From Burkholderiaceae bacterium (lineage in GTDB: Bacteria; Pseudomonadota; Gammaproteobacteria; Burkholderiales; Burkholderiaceae_C), in the NCBI GenBank assembly GCA_023262365.1, contig JALRBF010000353.1, positions 1 to 14,215 on the forward strand: a DNA stretch of 14,215 nt, given 5' to 3'. Positions 6,949-14,215 of the stretch are shown here, one piece after another. A model generated the notes under the pieces. That model searched no databases, had not been told where the DNA came from, and saw only the letters and a program-made list of their open reading frames with translations. Each line of letters starts with the position of its first letter. Position 1 is the first letter of the stretch. The translations under genes were made by a program, and so were the position numbers.

Positions 6949-7800
6949 ATGAAGCACAGGGTCATTTTCCCCGAAACCGCCAAAACGGCGCTGCAAACCA
7001 GCTACCGGCAGTTTGTGATTCATCACCGAGCGCAACGCCGGGCCAAGCAAATGGCGTGGGCCCTCGCCATGGTGGGCGTGGTGTGTGGCCTGGCCTGGTC
7101 GGTGACGGTGTGGGCAAGCATGGTGCCGCCCCGCATGCAACAAGCCACGGCCAGCGCACTGCTGGCGGCCACGGCCTTTGCCGCACTGGGCGTGCTCAGC
7201 GGCTGGCGTGCTTGGCACAGCCACCAACGCCTCAAAACCGAACCCGAGCAACGGCTGCGAAACGACTGGGGCGTTACCCTCACGGCACAGGGGCCCCACG
7301 TGCAAGCACACATGACGGTGAACCGCGCGTTTCGTGTGGACGAGCCGATTGACTTAATGGCAAGCGGCAGCTACGGCGCCATCACGCGCGAGCAGCATCA
7401 GGCGCTGGTGCGCACCATGGACCGCAACTGGGTACTGGAGCGCATGACCCAAGACGACGCCTGGCACGGCGTACGTGCCAAGCATCGGGCGCGTTACCTG
7501 TTGCGCAGCAACTACCCCGGCTCGGAGGCCGCGCCGCATTTTGTGGTGCACATCTCCGAGGCCGACTTTGTCACCATCGACGCGGTGGAGCCCGTCAGCG
7601 CATCCGACGACGCCCAGAGCCGCACCCGGCTGCAAATGGTGTTTCAAAACCGCGTGGGCGCCACGGCCGATGCGCCGCTGCTGGCCTTGCAACAGGCACT
7701 GGAGGCACGCCGCATGCTGCCTTTGGATACCGCCGTGTACCTGCAGCTCAAGGCGCTGTGGCTGGCCAGTGCCGCACCGCGCACCCCGCGCGCGCCCTAG
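6949..7800 (+). CDS. Unrecognised membrane protein with two N-terminal transmembrane helices
   Basis: I chose the ATG at 6949 (283 residues) over an in-frame GTG at 6925 that lies only 4 nt after the transporter stop; neither has a convincing ribosome-binding site. Residues 1-34 are basic and likely cytosolic (RQFVIHHRAQRRAK). Helix 1 spans about 36-59 and helix 2 about 67-89. After a short basic/acidic linker, a soluble domain of roughly 190 residues follows, containing mixed alpha/beta sequence (HFVVHISEADFVTIDAVEP at 197-215) and an Ala/Leu helix near the end. The two-helix hairpin plus soluble domain resembles membrane-anchored proteins such as YcxB-type or DUF-class proteins, but I recognise no motif and assign no function. 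It is probably co-transcribed with the transporter, and it ends at a stem-loop. Confidence 0.7.
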   Translation: MKHRVIFPETAKTALQTSYRQFVIHHRAQRRAKQMAWALAMVGVVCGLAWSVTVWASMVPPRMQQATASALLAATAFAALGVLSGWRAWHSHQRLKTEPEQRLRNDWGVTLTAQGPHVQAHMTVNRAFRVDEPIDLMASGSYGAITREQHQALVRTMDRNWVLERMTQDDAWHGVRAKHRARYLLRSNYPGSEAAPHFVVHISEADFVTIDAVEPVSASDDAQSRTRLQMVFQNRVGATADAPLLALQQALEARRMLPLDTAVYLQLKALWLASAAPRTPRAP

Positions 7801-7801
7801 C

Positions 7802-7825
7802 GCCCACTGGGCAGGGCCAGTGGGC
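7802..7825. terminator. Bidirectional stem-loop between convergent genes
   Basis: There is a perfect 9-bp inverted repeat: GCCCACTGG (7802-7810) and CCAGTGGGC (7817-7825), with a 6-nt loop. It sits in the 39-nt gap between the stop of the membrane protein (+) and the stop of ldcA (-). No T-run follows on either strand, so it is not a textbook intrinsic terminator. It may still stop transcription or protect the 3' ends of both mRNAs. Confidence 0.55.
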
Positions 7826-7839
7826 CGCATTCACGCGGG

Positions 7840-8745
7840 CTATACGTGCCCCCACAGCACAAACACGTCGCGCCCCTCTTGCTGCACCTGTACCGTGGCC
7901 CCCACAGGCAGCGCCACCTTGGCCACGCCGTGGCCAAACGGCAAGCCACTGAGCACGGTGGCGCGTGTGTGCTCGCGCAGCCATTGCCACACATGGTTTA
8001 AACCGTAACCCGCGTCTTGCCGGCTGGCGGCAAAGCGGTTGAAGGCCCCCAGCAAAATTACCTGCTGGCGCTGCAACACCCCGGCGTGGGCCAGTTGCGT
8101 CAACATGCGCTCCACGCGATACGGTGCCTCACCCACGTCCTCCAAAAACAACGCACCGCGCTTGACTTCGGGCCAATACGGCGTGCCCACCAGCGAAGCC
8201 ACCACGCTTAGGTTGCCACCCCACAGCGTCAGCCCACGCCAGCCGCGGGTCGCCGCCTGCGCGGCGGGCACACGCCAGCCCACGCCTTCGCCAACGCCTT
8301 GCGTCAAATCCTTCCAACACGCCACCGTAGTGGCGTGCGGTGGCTGAACTTGGCCAAAGTCCTCAATGAGGGCTGGCCCATGCCAACTCACGGCCCCAGT
8401 TTTGGCCAGCAACGCCAACTGCAACGCGGTGAAATCGCTAAACCCCACCCAGCGCGCGCCCCGCGCCATGGCGCGCGCCATGGCCGCATAAGGCAAATCA
8501 GGCAACAGCCGCGATACGCCATAGCCGCCGCGGGTGGTCATCACCACATCGGCACCGCTGGCCGCGGCCCGCTGGAGGCCCTCCAGCCGTTGCGCATCGC
8601 TGCCAGCAAAACGGGTTTCTCGCGCCAGCGCGTGTTCGTCCAGCACCACCCTCATGCCCATGGCTTGCAGGCGGCGCACGCCACGGTGCACGTCGGCCAC
8701 GCGCCGCACCGCGCTGCTGGGGGAACACACATACACCCGAGTCAT
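7840..8745 (-). CDS. ldcA: Muramoyltetrapeptide (LD-)carboxypeptidase, peptidase S66
   Basis: LD-carboxypeptidase removes the terminal D-Ala from tetrapeptides released during peptidoglycan turnover, so that tripeptides can be recycled in the cytosol. The 301-residue protein (Pseudomonas LdcA is about 307) has the S66 motifs: VYVCSPSSAV at the N-terminus, MTTRGGYGVSRLLP (69-82), and WVGFSDFTALQ (99-109) with nucleophile Ser103. GGNLSVVASLVGTPY (176-190) is followed by LFLEDVGEAPYRVERML (199-215), with Glu202 as the likely triad acid, and GLPFGHG (267-273) with His272. Spacing of Ser, Glu and His matches LdcA (Ser115/Glu217/His285). The ATG at 8745 is 4 nt after the stop of the tadA-hydrolase gene, indicating coupling. 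A longer TTG-started frame from 8784 would overlap that gene and adds no family sequence. No signal peptide is seen, consistent with a cytosolic location. Confidence 0.93.
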   Translation of the reverse strand: MTRVYVCSPSSAVRRVADVHRGVRRLQAMGMRVVLDEHALARETRFAGSDAQRLEGLQRAAASGADVVMTTRGGYGVSRLLPDLPYAAMARAMARGARWVGFSDFTALQLALLAKTGAVSWHGPALIEDFGQVQPPHATTVACWKDLTQGVGEGVGWRVPAAQAATRGWRGLTLWGGNLSVVASLVGTPYWPEVKRGALFLEDVGEAPYRVERMLTQLAHAGVLQRQQVILLGAFNRFAASRQDAGYGLNHVWQWLREHTRATVLSGLPFGHGVAKVALPVGATVQVQQEGRDVFVLWGHV

Positions 8746-8749
8746 GGCC

Positions 8750-10159
8750 TTAAGTGTGACACAGCGGCCCCAGCACCTGCTCAAGCAATGGGCCCACGTC
8801 GCTCAAGGCCGGGTGCACCCACTCTTGCACAAAATGCCCCGCCTGCGGCCAATGCAGCACACTGGCCTGCGGCCAACACGACTGGTGCAAGGCCTGCATC
8901 ACCTCGGTGCCACACACCGGGTCGGCGCCGCCCACCACCATGCGCACCGCCATGTGTGGCTGCGCCGCCCACCACCGCCGCGCCTCACGCATCAGGCCCG
9001 CGCCCTCATGCCCAGGGCCATCGGGCACCAGGGCAGGAAAGGCGCGCAGCGCCGCGCGGTACCCGGCGTTGGGAAACGGCGCAGCGTGCGCGGCGCATTC
9101 CTCGGCCAACAGGTGCGGGCAGGCGCGCTGCAGCAGCGCGGCCACGTCAAACGCCGGCTGCCTGGCGCAAAACGCACGCCACTGCAAAAACCCATCGGGC
9201 AGTGGCACGCTACCGTCAGGTAGCAGGGTGTTAAGTACCAACAAGCCGTCACACGTCCAGCCCGCGTCCATGGGCAGCGTAAGGCCCAACAGCCCGCCCC
9301 AGTCTTGCACCGCCAAGCGCAGGCGCCGCACGCCCACGTGCGCCAGCCATTGCTGCAGCACCTGGCGATGCGCTGGCCAACTGTGCCAAGACGCGTGCTT
9401 GGGCTTGTCGCTTTGACCAAAGCCAATCAGGTCTGGGGCCAACACCCGATGCCCCCAGCCCGCGAGTGTGCCAATCCAGTGGCGCCACACATAACTCGAG
9501 GTTGGGTTGCCGTGCAGCAGCACCCACGTGATGGCCGCGTCCTGCGGCCCGGCCTCAAGGTAATGCATGCGCAGCCCGCGCAGGGCCGGCAAATGGTCGA
9601 CATGGCGCGAGACCACGCCCGGCGGTAGTCCGTGAGCAAAGCACGCCTCGGGCGTGCGCAGCGCATCGTCACGCAGTGGCCACGGCGCGGCCCGGCGACG
9701 CGGCACAAAAAACTGCTGCAACAACGCCGCGGCCTCGTCTGCCCGCACGCCCGCCGTGACCGCAGGCGCACCGGCTTGGTAGGGGCCATCAAACAATTGC
9801 GTCACCGACGCCAGTGCCCCCGTGCGCGGCTCGGGCGCGGCGTACACCACACGCTTGAGGCGGGCGTGCCAGCTGGCCCCGGCACACATCGCGCACGGCT
9901 CGGCCGTCACGTACAACGTGCAATCGGTTAAACGGTAGTTGCCCAAAGCCTGCCCGGCGGCGCGCAAGGCCCGCACCTCGGCGTGCGCAGTCGGGTCGTG
10001 CGCACCAATCGGCGCGTTGTGCGCCGCGGCCACCACGTGGCCGTTGCACACCACCACCGCCCCCACTGGCACCTCACCTTGCGCCGCGGCTTGCCGCGCC
10101 TGCTCCAACGCCAAGCCCATCCAGTGGGCGTCGTCGCGCTCGGGTGGCGGGGCACTCAC
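8750..10159 (-). CDS. tadA: TadA tRNA(adenine-34) deaminase fused to a DhlA-like haloalkane dehalogenase domain
   Basis: One uninterrupted frame of 469 residues holds two enzymes. Residues 1-155 are TadA, which deaminates A34 of tRNA-Arg(ACG) to inosine: the zinc site HAE (His59, catalytic Glu61) and PCAMC (Cys89, Cys92) are intact, and positions match E. coli TadA within two residues. Residues 166-469 are an alpha/beta hydrolase of the haloalkane dehalogenase I type: LRTP...LPALRGLRMHYLEAG, HGNPTSSYVWR (216-226), APDLIGFGQSDKP (241-253), VQDWGGLLGLTLPM (nucleophile Asp286, Trp287), GFLQWRAF (Trp327), AD-PVCG (Asp413) and AGHFVQE (His442). Trp287 and Trp327 align with the halide-binding Trp125 and Trp175 of DhlA. 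The linker (about 153-166) is Arg/Pro-rich. The GTG start overlaps the upstream TGA (GTGA). A frame from 10201 is longer but adds only non-conserved sequence. Dehalogenase activity is inferred from residues, not known. Confidence 0.9.
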   Translation of the reverse strand: MSAPPPERDDAHWMGLALEQARQAAAQGEVPVGAVVVCNGHVVAAAHNAPIGAHDPTAHAEVRALRAAGQALGNYRLTDCTLYVTAEPCAMCAGASWHARLKRVVYAAPEPRTGALASVTQLFDGPYQAGAPAVTAGVRADEAAALLQQFFVPRRRAAPWPLRDDALRTPEACFAHGLPPGVVSRHVDHLPALRGLRMHYLEAGPQDAAITWVLLHGNPTSSYVWRHWIGTLAGWGHRVLAPDLIGFGQSDKPKHASWHSWPAHRQVLQQWLAHVGVRRLRLAVQDWGGLLGLTLPMDAGWTCDGLLVLNTLLPDGSVPLPDGFLQWRAFCARQPAFDVAALLQRACPHLLAEECAAHAAPFPNAGYRAALRAFPALVPDGPGHEGAGLMREARRWWAAQPHMAVRMVVGGADPVCGTEVMQALHQSCWPQASVLHWPQAGHFVQEWVHPALSDVGPLLEQVLGPLCHT

Positions 10160-10788
10160 GGCGCGCCCGGCTCGTCCGCCAGCCCCAGGCGCTGCATCCA
10201 CTGTGCCAGTGCTTGCTCATTGGCGTTGCCGCTGGCGTAGCGCGCGTACATGGCTCGGTGCGCCTCGGGCCGGTGCTGGTTGAGCTTAAGCGCGCACTGC
10301 ACATTGTGCACCTGCAGCGTAAAGGCCACCACCCCGTCGAGCATGCGTTCGGTGTAAGACGCCGGCAACCCCCGCCACTGCTCGGCGTAGCTGGGTTCGT
10401 GGTCGGCAATCAGCCGTTTAAGCAGCGCGTCTTTGGCCTGCTCGCCTTGCAACACCTGCGCCCGCGCGCGGCAGTGCACCGCCAAGTAGCTCCAAGTGGG
10501 CACGCGCTGCTTGTCGTTGTACACCGCCGGCGACATGTACGCGTGCGGCCCCACAAACAGCACCAAGACCTCAGCCGCCGCATCGTGCAGTTGCGCAGCC
10601 TGCGCATTGGCCTTGGCCACGTGGCCGTGCAGGGTCCACGCACCATCGGCCGCCACCTCAAGCGCCAAGGGCACGTGGCAGGCGTGTGCCGCGCCCTGCG
10701 CGTTGTGCGTAATAAGGCTAGCCAACGGGTGCGCACGCACCACCGCCTCGGCGTGTTCGGGGTAAGCAAACTGGCGCGGCAAATACAT
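10156..10788 (-). CDS. PaiB-family FMN-binding protein
   Basis: This 210-residue split-barrel protein matches the PaiB family ('FMN-binding negative transcriptional regulator'), named after a Bacillus protein linked to sporulation and protease control. In proteobacteria it is more likely an FMN-binding oxidoreductase or detoxification protein than a repressor. Motifs in order: MYLPRQFA (1-8), HPLASLITH (20-28), HGHVAKANAQ (54-63), VLVLFVGPHAYMSPAVY (74-90), VPTWSYLAVHCRARA (96-110) and the C-terminal KLNQHRPE (168-175). These are the flavin-contacting blocks of the family, at the family's usual length (about 200-215). The ATG at 10788 has AAGGGG 5 nt upstream; an adjacent TTG is one codon earlier. 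The gene lies 21 nt after smpB and its TGA overlaps the GTG of tadA, so it is an internal cistron of this operon. The biological role here is unknown. Confidence 0.88.
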   Translation of the reverse strand: MYLPRQFAYPEHAEAVVRAHPLASLITHNAQGAAHACHVPLALEVAADGAWTLHGHVAKANAQAAQLHDAAAEVLVLFVGPHAYMSPAVYNDKQRVPTWSYLAVHCRARAQVLQGEQAKDALLKRLIADHEPSYAEQWRGLPASYTERMLDGVVAFTLQVHNVQCALKLNQHRPEAHRAMYARYASGNANEQALAQWMQRLGLADEPGAP

Positions 10789-10809
10789 CAAAGCCCCTTG
10801 CGTTGCGCC

Positions 10810-11325
10810 CTAGGTGCGCTGCTTCATGGCACGCTCGACCTCACGCTTGCCCTCGCGTTCTTTAATGGTGGCGCGCTTGTCGTACTCGGCTTTGCCTCGG
10901 GCCAGCGCCACGTCGCACTTAACCTTGCCACCCTTCCAATGCAAGTTCAGCGGCACCAAGGTAAACCCACGTTGGTCCACCTTGCCCATCAAGCGCCTGA
11001 TTTCATCTTTGTGCATCAGCAGCTTGCGCGTCCGCGCGCCCTCGGCGCTTACGTGGGTTGAGGTGCTGCGCAGCGGCGAGATAAGGCACCCAATCAAAAA
11101 CAACTCGCCCCCACGCACCACCACATAACCCTCGCTGATTTGCGCCTTGCCCTGGCGCAGCGCTTTGACTTCCCAGCCCTGCAGCACCACACCGGCCTCG
11201 TGGGTTTCTTCAAAAAAATAGTTGTACGACGCGCGCCGGTTATCGGCAATGCGCGCAGGCATGGCCCTGGCCACCTTTTTTTTAGGCGGCGTGGCAGAGG
11301 CGGTAGGAATCGGTTTGCGCGACAT
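10810..11325 (-). CDS. smpB: SsrA-binding protein SmpB (trans-translation)
   Basis: SmpB binds tmRNA and brings it to stalled ribosomes, enabling tagging and release. The core is unmistakable: [43 protein letters not shown], followed by SPL....[46 protein letters not shown], and a basic tail ([20 protein letters not shown]) that would enter the mRNA channel. The ATG at 11325 gives 171 residues, with a 21-residue Lys/Pro-rich N-terminal extension; a second ATG at codon 22 (11262) would give 150 residues starting right at the core. The extension contains an A8 run. The gene heads the - strand operon and diverges from ratA, the usual arrangement in beta- and gammaproteobacteria. Confidence 0.96.
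   Translation of the reverse strand: MSRKPIPTASATPPKKKVARAMPARIADNRRASYNYFFEETHEAGVVLQGWEVKALRQGKAQISEGYVVVRGGELFLIGCLISPLRSTSTHVSAEGARTRKLLMHKDEIRRLMGKVDQRGFTLVPLNLHWKGGKVKCDVALARGKAEYDKRATIKEREGKREVERAMKQRT
11276..11283 (-). repeat. A8 homopolymer within the smpB N-terminal extension
   Basis: Eight consecutive A residues (as read on the coding strand) occupy Lys codons 15-17 of smpB. The frame phase creates an A-AAA-AAG sequence, a known slippery type. A -1 shift would hit a stop about 12 codons later, so slippage would abort the long form rather than make a fusion. Confidence 0.5.
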
Positions 11326-11382
11326 AAACCCCAGGCAATGCGTCCACCGTGCAGGCGCGGTGCGTTGGCACCCCGGGGCTAC

Positions 11383-11428
11383 TTACAATGCCGCTTGCAT
11401 GGCCAGTGTTGTAAAACCCCCATTGTAA
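11383..11428 (+). promoter_or_regulatory. ratA promoter region with TACAAT -10 and an inverted repeat
   Basis: TACAAT at 11384-11389 is a 5/6 match to the -10 consensus. TTGGCA at 11365-11370 is a good -35 hexamer but only 13 nt away. TTACAATG (11383-11390) is the exact reverse complement of CATTGTAA (11421-11428), which abuts the ratA start codon. A regulator could bind both arms, or this may be chance. No clear Shine-Dalgarno precedes the ATG. Confidence 0.35.
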
Positions 11429-11865
11429 TGAAGACGGTTGAGAAATCGGTGTTGTTGTGGCACACGCCGCAGCAAATGTACGACCTGGTAACCGCCGTGC
11501 ACCACTACCCCGACTTTCTGCCCTGGTGCCACGAGGCCCAGGTGCTGGCCCACCACCCCGACGGCGTGACCGCGGCCATTGGGCTGCGCGTGGCCGGCAT
11601 CAGCCAGCGCTTTACCACCCGCAACACGCATCAAGCCCCGCACCAAGTCAGCCTTGCACTGGTGGACGGGCCGTTTAGCCACCTGCAAGGGCAATGGCGC
11701 TTTGACCCGCTGGACGACGGGCGCGCCTGCAAGGTGTCGCTGCACCTTACTTACCAAATCGCCAGCGGCAAACTGGCCGCGTGGTTAACCCCGGTGTTTG
11801 ACAAAATCGCCGCCAACCTGGTGCAGGCGTTTGTGGACCGCGCCGAGCGCGTGTACCCCACATGA
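11428..11865 (+). CDS. ratA: RatA/Coq10-like START-domain protein
   Basis: The family (SRPBCC, Coq10/RatA) is a hydrophobic-ligand-binding START-like fold. Mitochondrial Coq10 chaperones ubiquinone, while E. coli RatA was reported to block 70S assembly. The 145-residue protein begins MKTVEKSVLLWHTPQQMYDLV, with YPDFLPWCHEAQVL (28-41), the conserved 'FLPWC' signature, then RFTTRNTH and VDGPFSHLQGQWRF (about 90-105), the other hallmark block. It ends with a C-terminal helix, FDKIAANLVQAFVDRAERVY. The start at ATG 11428 gives the family length; the frame stays open to 11140 but that part overlaps smpB. The last 4 nt (ATGA) overlap the start of rnfH. smpB divergent from ratA-rnfH is a widely conserved arrangement. 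A quinone-related role is an inference from the family. Confidence 0.93.
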   Translation: MKTVEKSVLLWHTPQQMYDLVTAVHHYPDFLPWCHEAQVLAHHPDGVTAAIGLRVAGISQRFTTRNTHQAPHQVSLALVDGPFSHLQGQWRFDPLDDGRACKVSLHLTYQIASGKLAAWLTPVFDKIAANLVQAFVDRAERVYPT

Positions 11866-12203
11866 GCGCTTGCCTCACCATTGAGGTGCTGGCGAGCCTG
11901 GGCCCGCGCCGGTGCCTGCGCACCCAACTGACGCTGCCGGCCGCGGCCTGCGTGGCCGATGCCCTGGCCGCGTGGCAAACCCAACACCCCACCCACCCTG
12001 CCCCCGCAGGCGGCTGGGCCGTGGGCCTTGCTGGGCGCCGGGTGCCGCCCACACAACCTTTGCAAGCGGGCGACCAACTCAGCCTGTGCCGCCCGCTGCG
12101 GGTTGACCCCAAAACCGCCCGACGCCAGCGTTTCGCCGCCCAAGGCACGCGCCGCGCCGGCTTATTTGCCGCCCGCCGCCCCGGCGCCAAGCCTGGCTAC
12201 TAA
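11862..12203 (+). CDS. rnfH: RnfH family protein (RatB, UPF0125, ubiquitin-like fold)
   Basis: The 113-residue protein starts at an ATG that overlaps the ratA TGA (ATGA), so the two are translated as a coupled pair. The beta-grasp RnfH pattern is present: a first strand LTIEVLASLG, VADALAAWQ (helix 1), VGLAGRRVPPTQPLQAGDQLSLCRPLRVDPKTARRQR. The ending GDQ.SLCRPL.VDPK.ARR is the best family signature, usually read as 'GDRVEIYRPLxxDPKxxRR'. The last 25 residues are an Arg/Ala-rich tail (RFAAQGTRRAGLFAARRPG) longer than in many relatives. The molecular role of RnfH is poorly defined. The RnfH name comes from linkage to rnf genes elsewhere, and no rnf genes occur in this window. Confidence 0.92.
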   Translation: MSACLTIEVLASLGPRRCLRTQLTLPAAACVADALAAWQTQHPTHPAPAGGWAVGLAGRRVPPTQPLQAGDQLSLCRPLRVDPKTARRQRFAAQGTRRAGLFAARRPGAKPGY

Positions 12204-12217
12204 GCGCGCTGCGGTGC

Positions 12218-13719
<1,502 letters not shown>

Positions 13720-13734
13720 ACACCGCCGCCCGCC

Positions 13735-14215
13735 ATGCCCCACCACAAAATCCTCATCCTCGACTTCGGCTCGCAAGTCACCCAGCTGAGTGCCCGGCGC
13801 ATACGCGAAGCCCACGTGTACTGTGAGGTGCACCCCTGCGACGTGAGCAACGACTGGCTGCGCGATTACGCTGCCGACGGCCAGCTCAAAGGCATCGTAC
13901 TCTCGGGCAGCCACGCCAGCGTGTACGCCGAATCCACCGACCACGCACCGCAAGCCGTCTTTGAGCTGGGCATACCCGTGCTTGGCATTTGCTACGGCAT
14001 GCAAACCATGGCGCAACAGCTAGGCGGCACCGTGCAAAGCGGCGACACCCGCGAATTCGGTTACGCCGAAGTGCGCGCCCGCGGCCACACCCGCTTGCTG
14101 CAGGCCATTGAAGACTTTCGCACCCAGCAAGGCCACGGCATGCTGCGCGTGTGGATGAGCCACGGCGACAAGGTCACCATGTTGCCACCGGGCTTTGTGT
14201 GCATGGCCTCTACGC
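13735..14215 (+). CDS. guaA: GMP synthase (glutamine-hydrolysing), N-terminal part
   Basis: The gene runs off the right edge. 160 codons are present and no stop occurs. The visible part is the class I glutamine amidotransferase domain: [21 protein letters not shown] (5-25), [14 protein letters not shown] (53-66), [16 protein letters not shown] (83-98) with catalytic Cys86, the same residue number as in E. coli GuaA, and MSHGDKV near 140. It hydrolyses glutamine and passes ammonia to the ATP-pyrophosphatase domain, which lies outside the window, to convert XMP to GMP. The ATG at 13735 is 15 nt after the guaB stop; there is no strong ribosome-binding site, so coupling to guaB is likely. 'GSHASVY' in place of the usual GGPxS motif appears to be common in betaproteobacterial GuaA. 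Confidence 0.97.
   Translation, partial: MPHHKILILDFGSQVTQLSARRIREAHVYCEVHPCDVSNDWLRDYAADGQLKGIVLSGSHASVYAESTDHAPQAVFELGIPVLGICYGMQTMAQQLGGTVQSGDTREFGYAEVRARGHTRLLQAIEDFRTQQGHGMLRVWMSHGDKVTMLPPGFVCMAST

Noticed and set aside
5928..6983. Long - strand ORF (351 codons) opposite the DMT transporter
   Set aside because: Its product is Gln/His/Gly-rich and unstructured. The + strand shows ten membrane helices with EamA motifs.
8299..9234. Long + strand ORF (311 codons) opposite ldcA and the tadA-hydrolase gene
   Set aside because: It is antisense to two well-supported genes. Its translation is an Arg/His/Pro-rich low-complexity product with no family motif, which is the usual high-GC shadow.
9700..9715. 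Sequencing frameshift creating the TadA-hydrolase fusion at an A6 run
   Set aside because: TadA-like residues (V-P-R-R-R) continue in the same frame after the run, no in-frame ATG or ribosome site exists for a separate hydrolase, and the GTGA and 4-nt junctions at both ends fit a single cistron. It is not fully excluded, so it is listed as a refuting test.
10144..11061. Long + strand ORF (305 codons) opposite the PaiB-like gene and smpB
   Set aside because: It is a shadow frame; both - strand genes are recognised end to end.
11140..11427. Upstream extension of the ratA frame
   Set aside because: It overlaps smpB on the other strand and is not RatA-like. The family starts at the ATG at 11428.

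Overview
The window is GC-rich, gene-dense chromosomal DNA. Gene content and order point to Betaproteobacteria, most likely Burkholderiales and possibly Comamonadaceae. The right end carries smpB diverging from ratA-rnfH, followed by guaB-guaA, an arrangement familiar from that group, and the protein sequences fit. No rRNA, tRNA, CRISPR array, insertion sequence or phage gene is visible, and no stretch longer than about 130 bases lacks a gene.

Left part (1-2645): the 3' end of an Asp-nucleophile alpha/beta hydrolase is followed by two overlapping small genes with cyclic-nucleotide-binding-like folds (+). A chaC gamma-glutamylcyclotransferase and a likely 44-residue small protein lie on the - strand. 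The small ORF's stop overlaps the stop of the second CNBD gene.

Middle (2646-7800): a 3-ketosteroid delta1-dehydrogenase-like flavoprotein (+) converges on an M81/MlrC metallopeptidase (-), and the two stop codons share one CTAG. mlrC diverges from a ten-helix EamA/DMT transporter (+), which is followed by an unrecognised two-helix membrane protein (+).

Right part, - strand (7840-11325): a tight operon in transcription order smpB, a PaiB-type FMN-binding protein, tadA, ldcA. The tadA gene is the standout. Its single frame of 469 codons encodes a complete tRNA adenosine-34 deaminase followed by a complete alpha/beta hydrolase resembling subfamily I haloalkane dehalogenases (DhlA type), with the Asp-Asp-His triad and both halide-contacting Trp positions apparently intact. 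The start of this ORF (GTG) overlaps the TGA of the preceding gene, and ldcA starts 4 nt after its stop.

Right part, + strand (11428-end): ratA and rnfH overlap by 4 nt, then come guaB (IMP dehydrogenase) and guaA (GMP synthetase, cut by the window edge), the two steps from IMP to GMP. The guaB -10 candidate sits inside a terminator-like hairpin after rnfH.

Several starts were moved from the longest ORF using ribosome-binding sites, overlaps and family length: mlrC (5872), ldcA (8745), tadA-hydrolase (10159), PaiB-like (10788), ratA (11428), guaB (12250).
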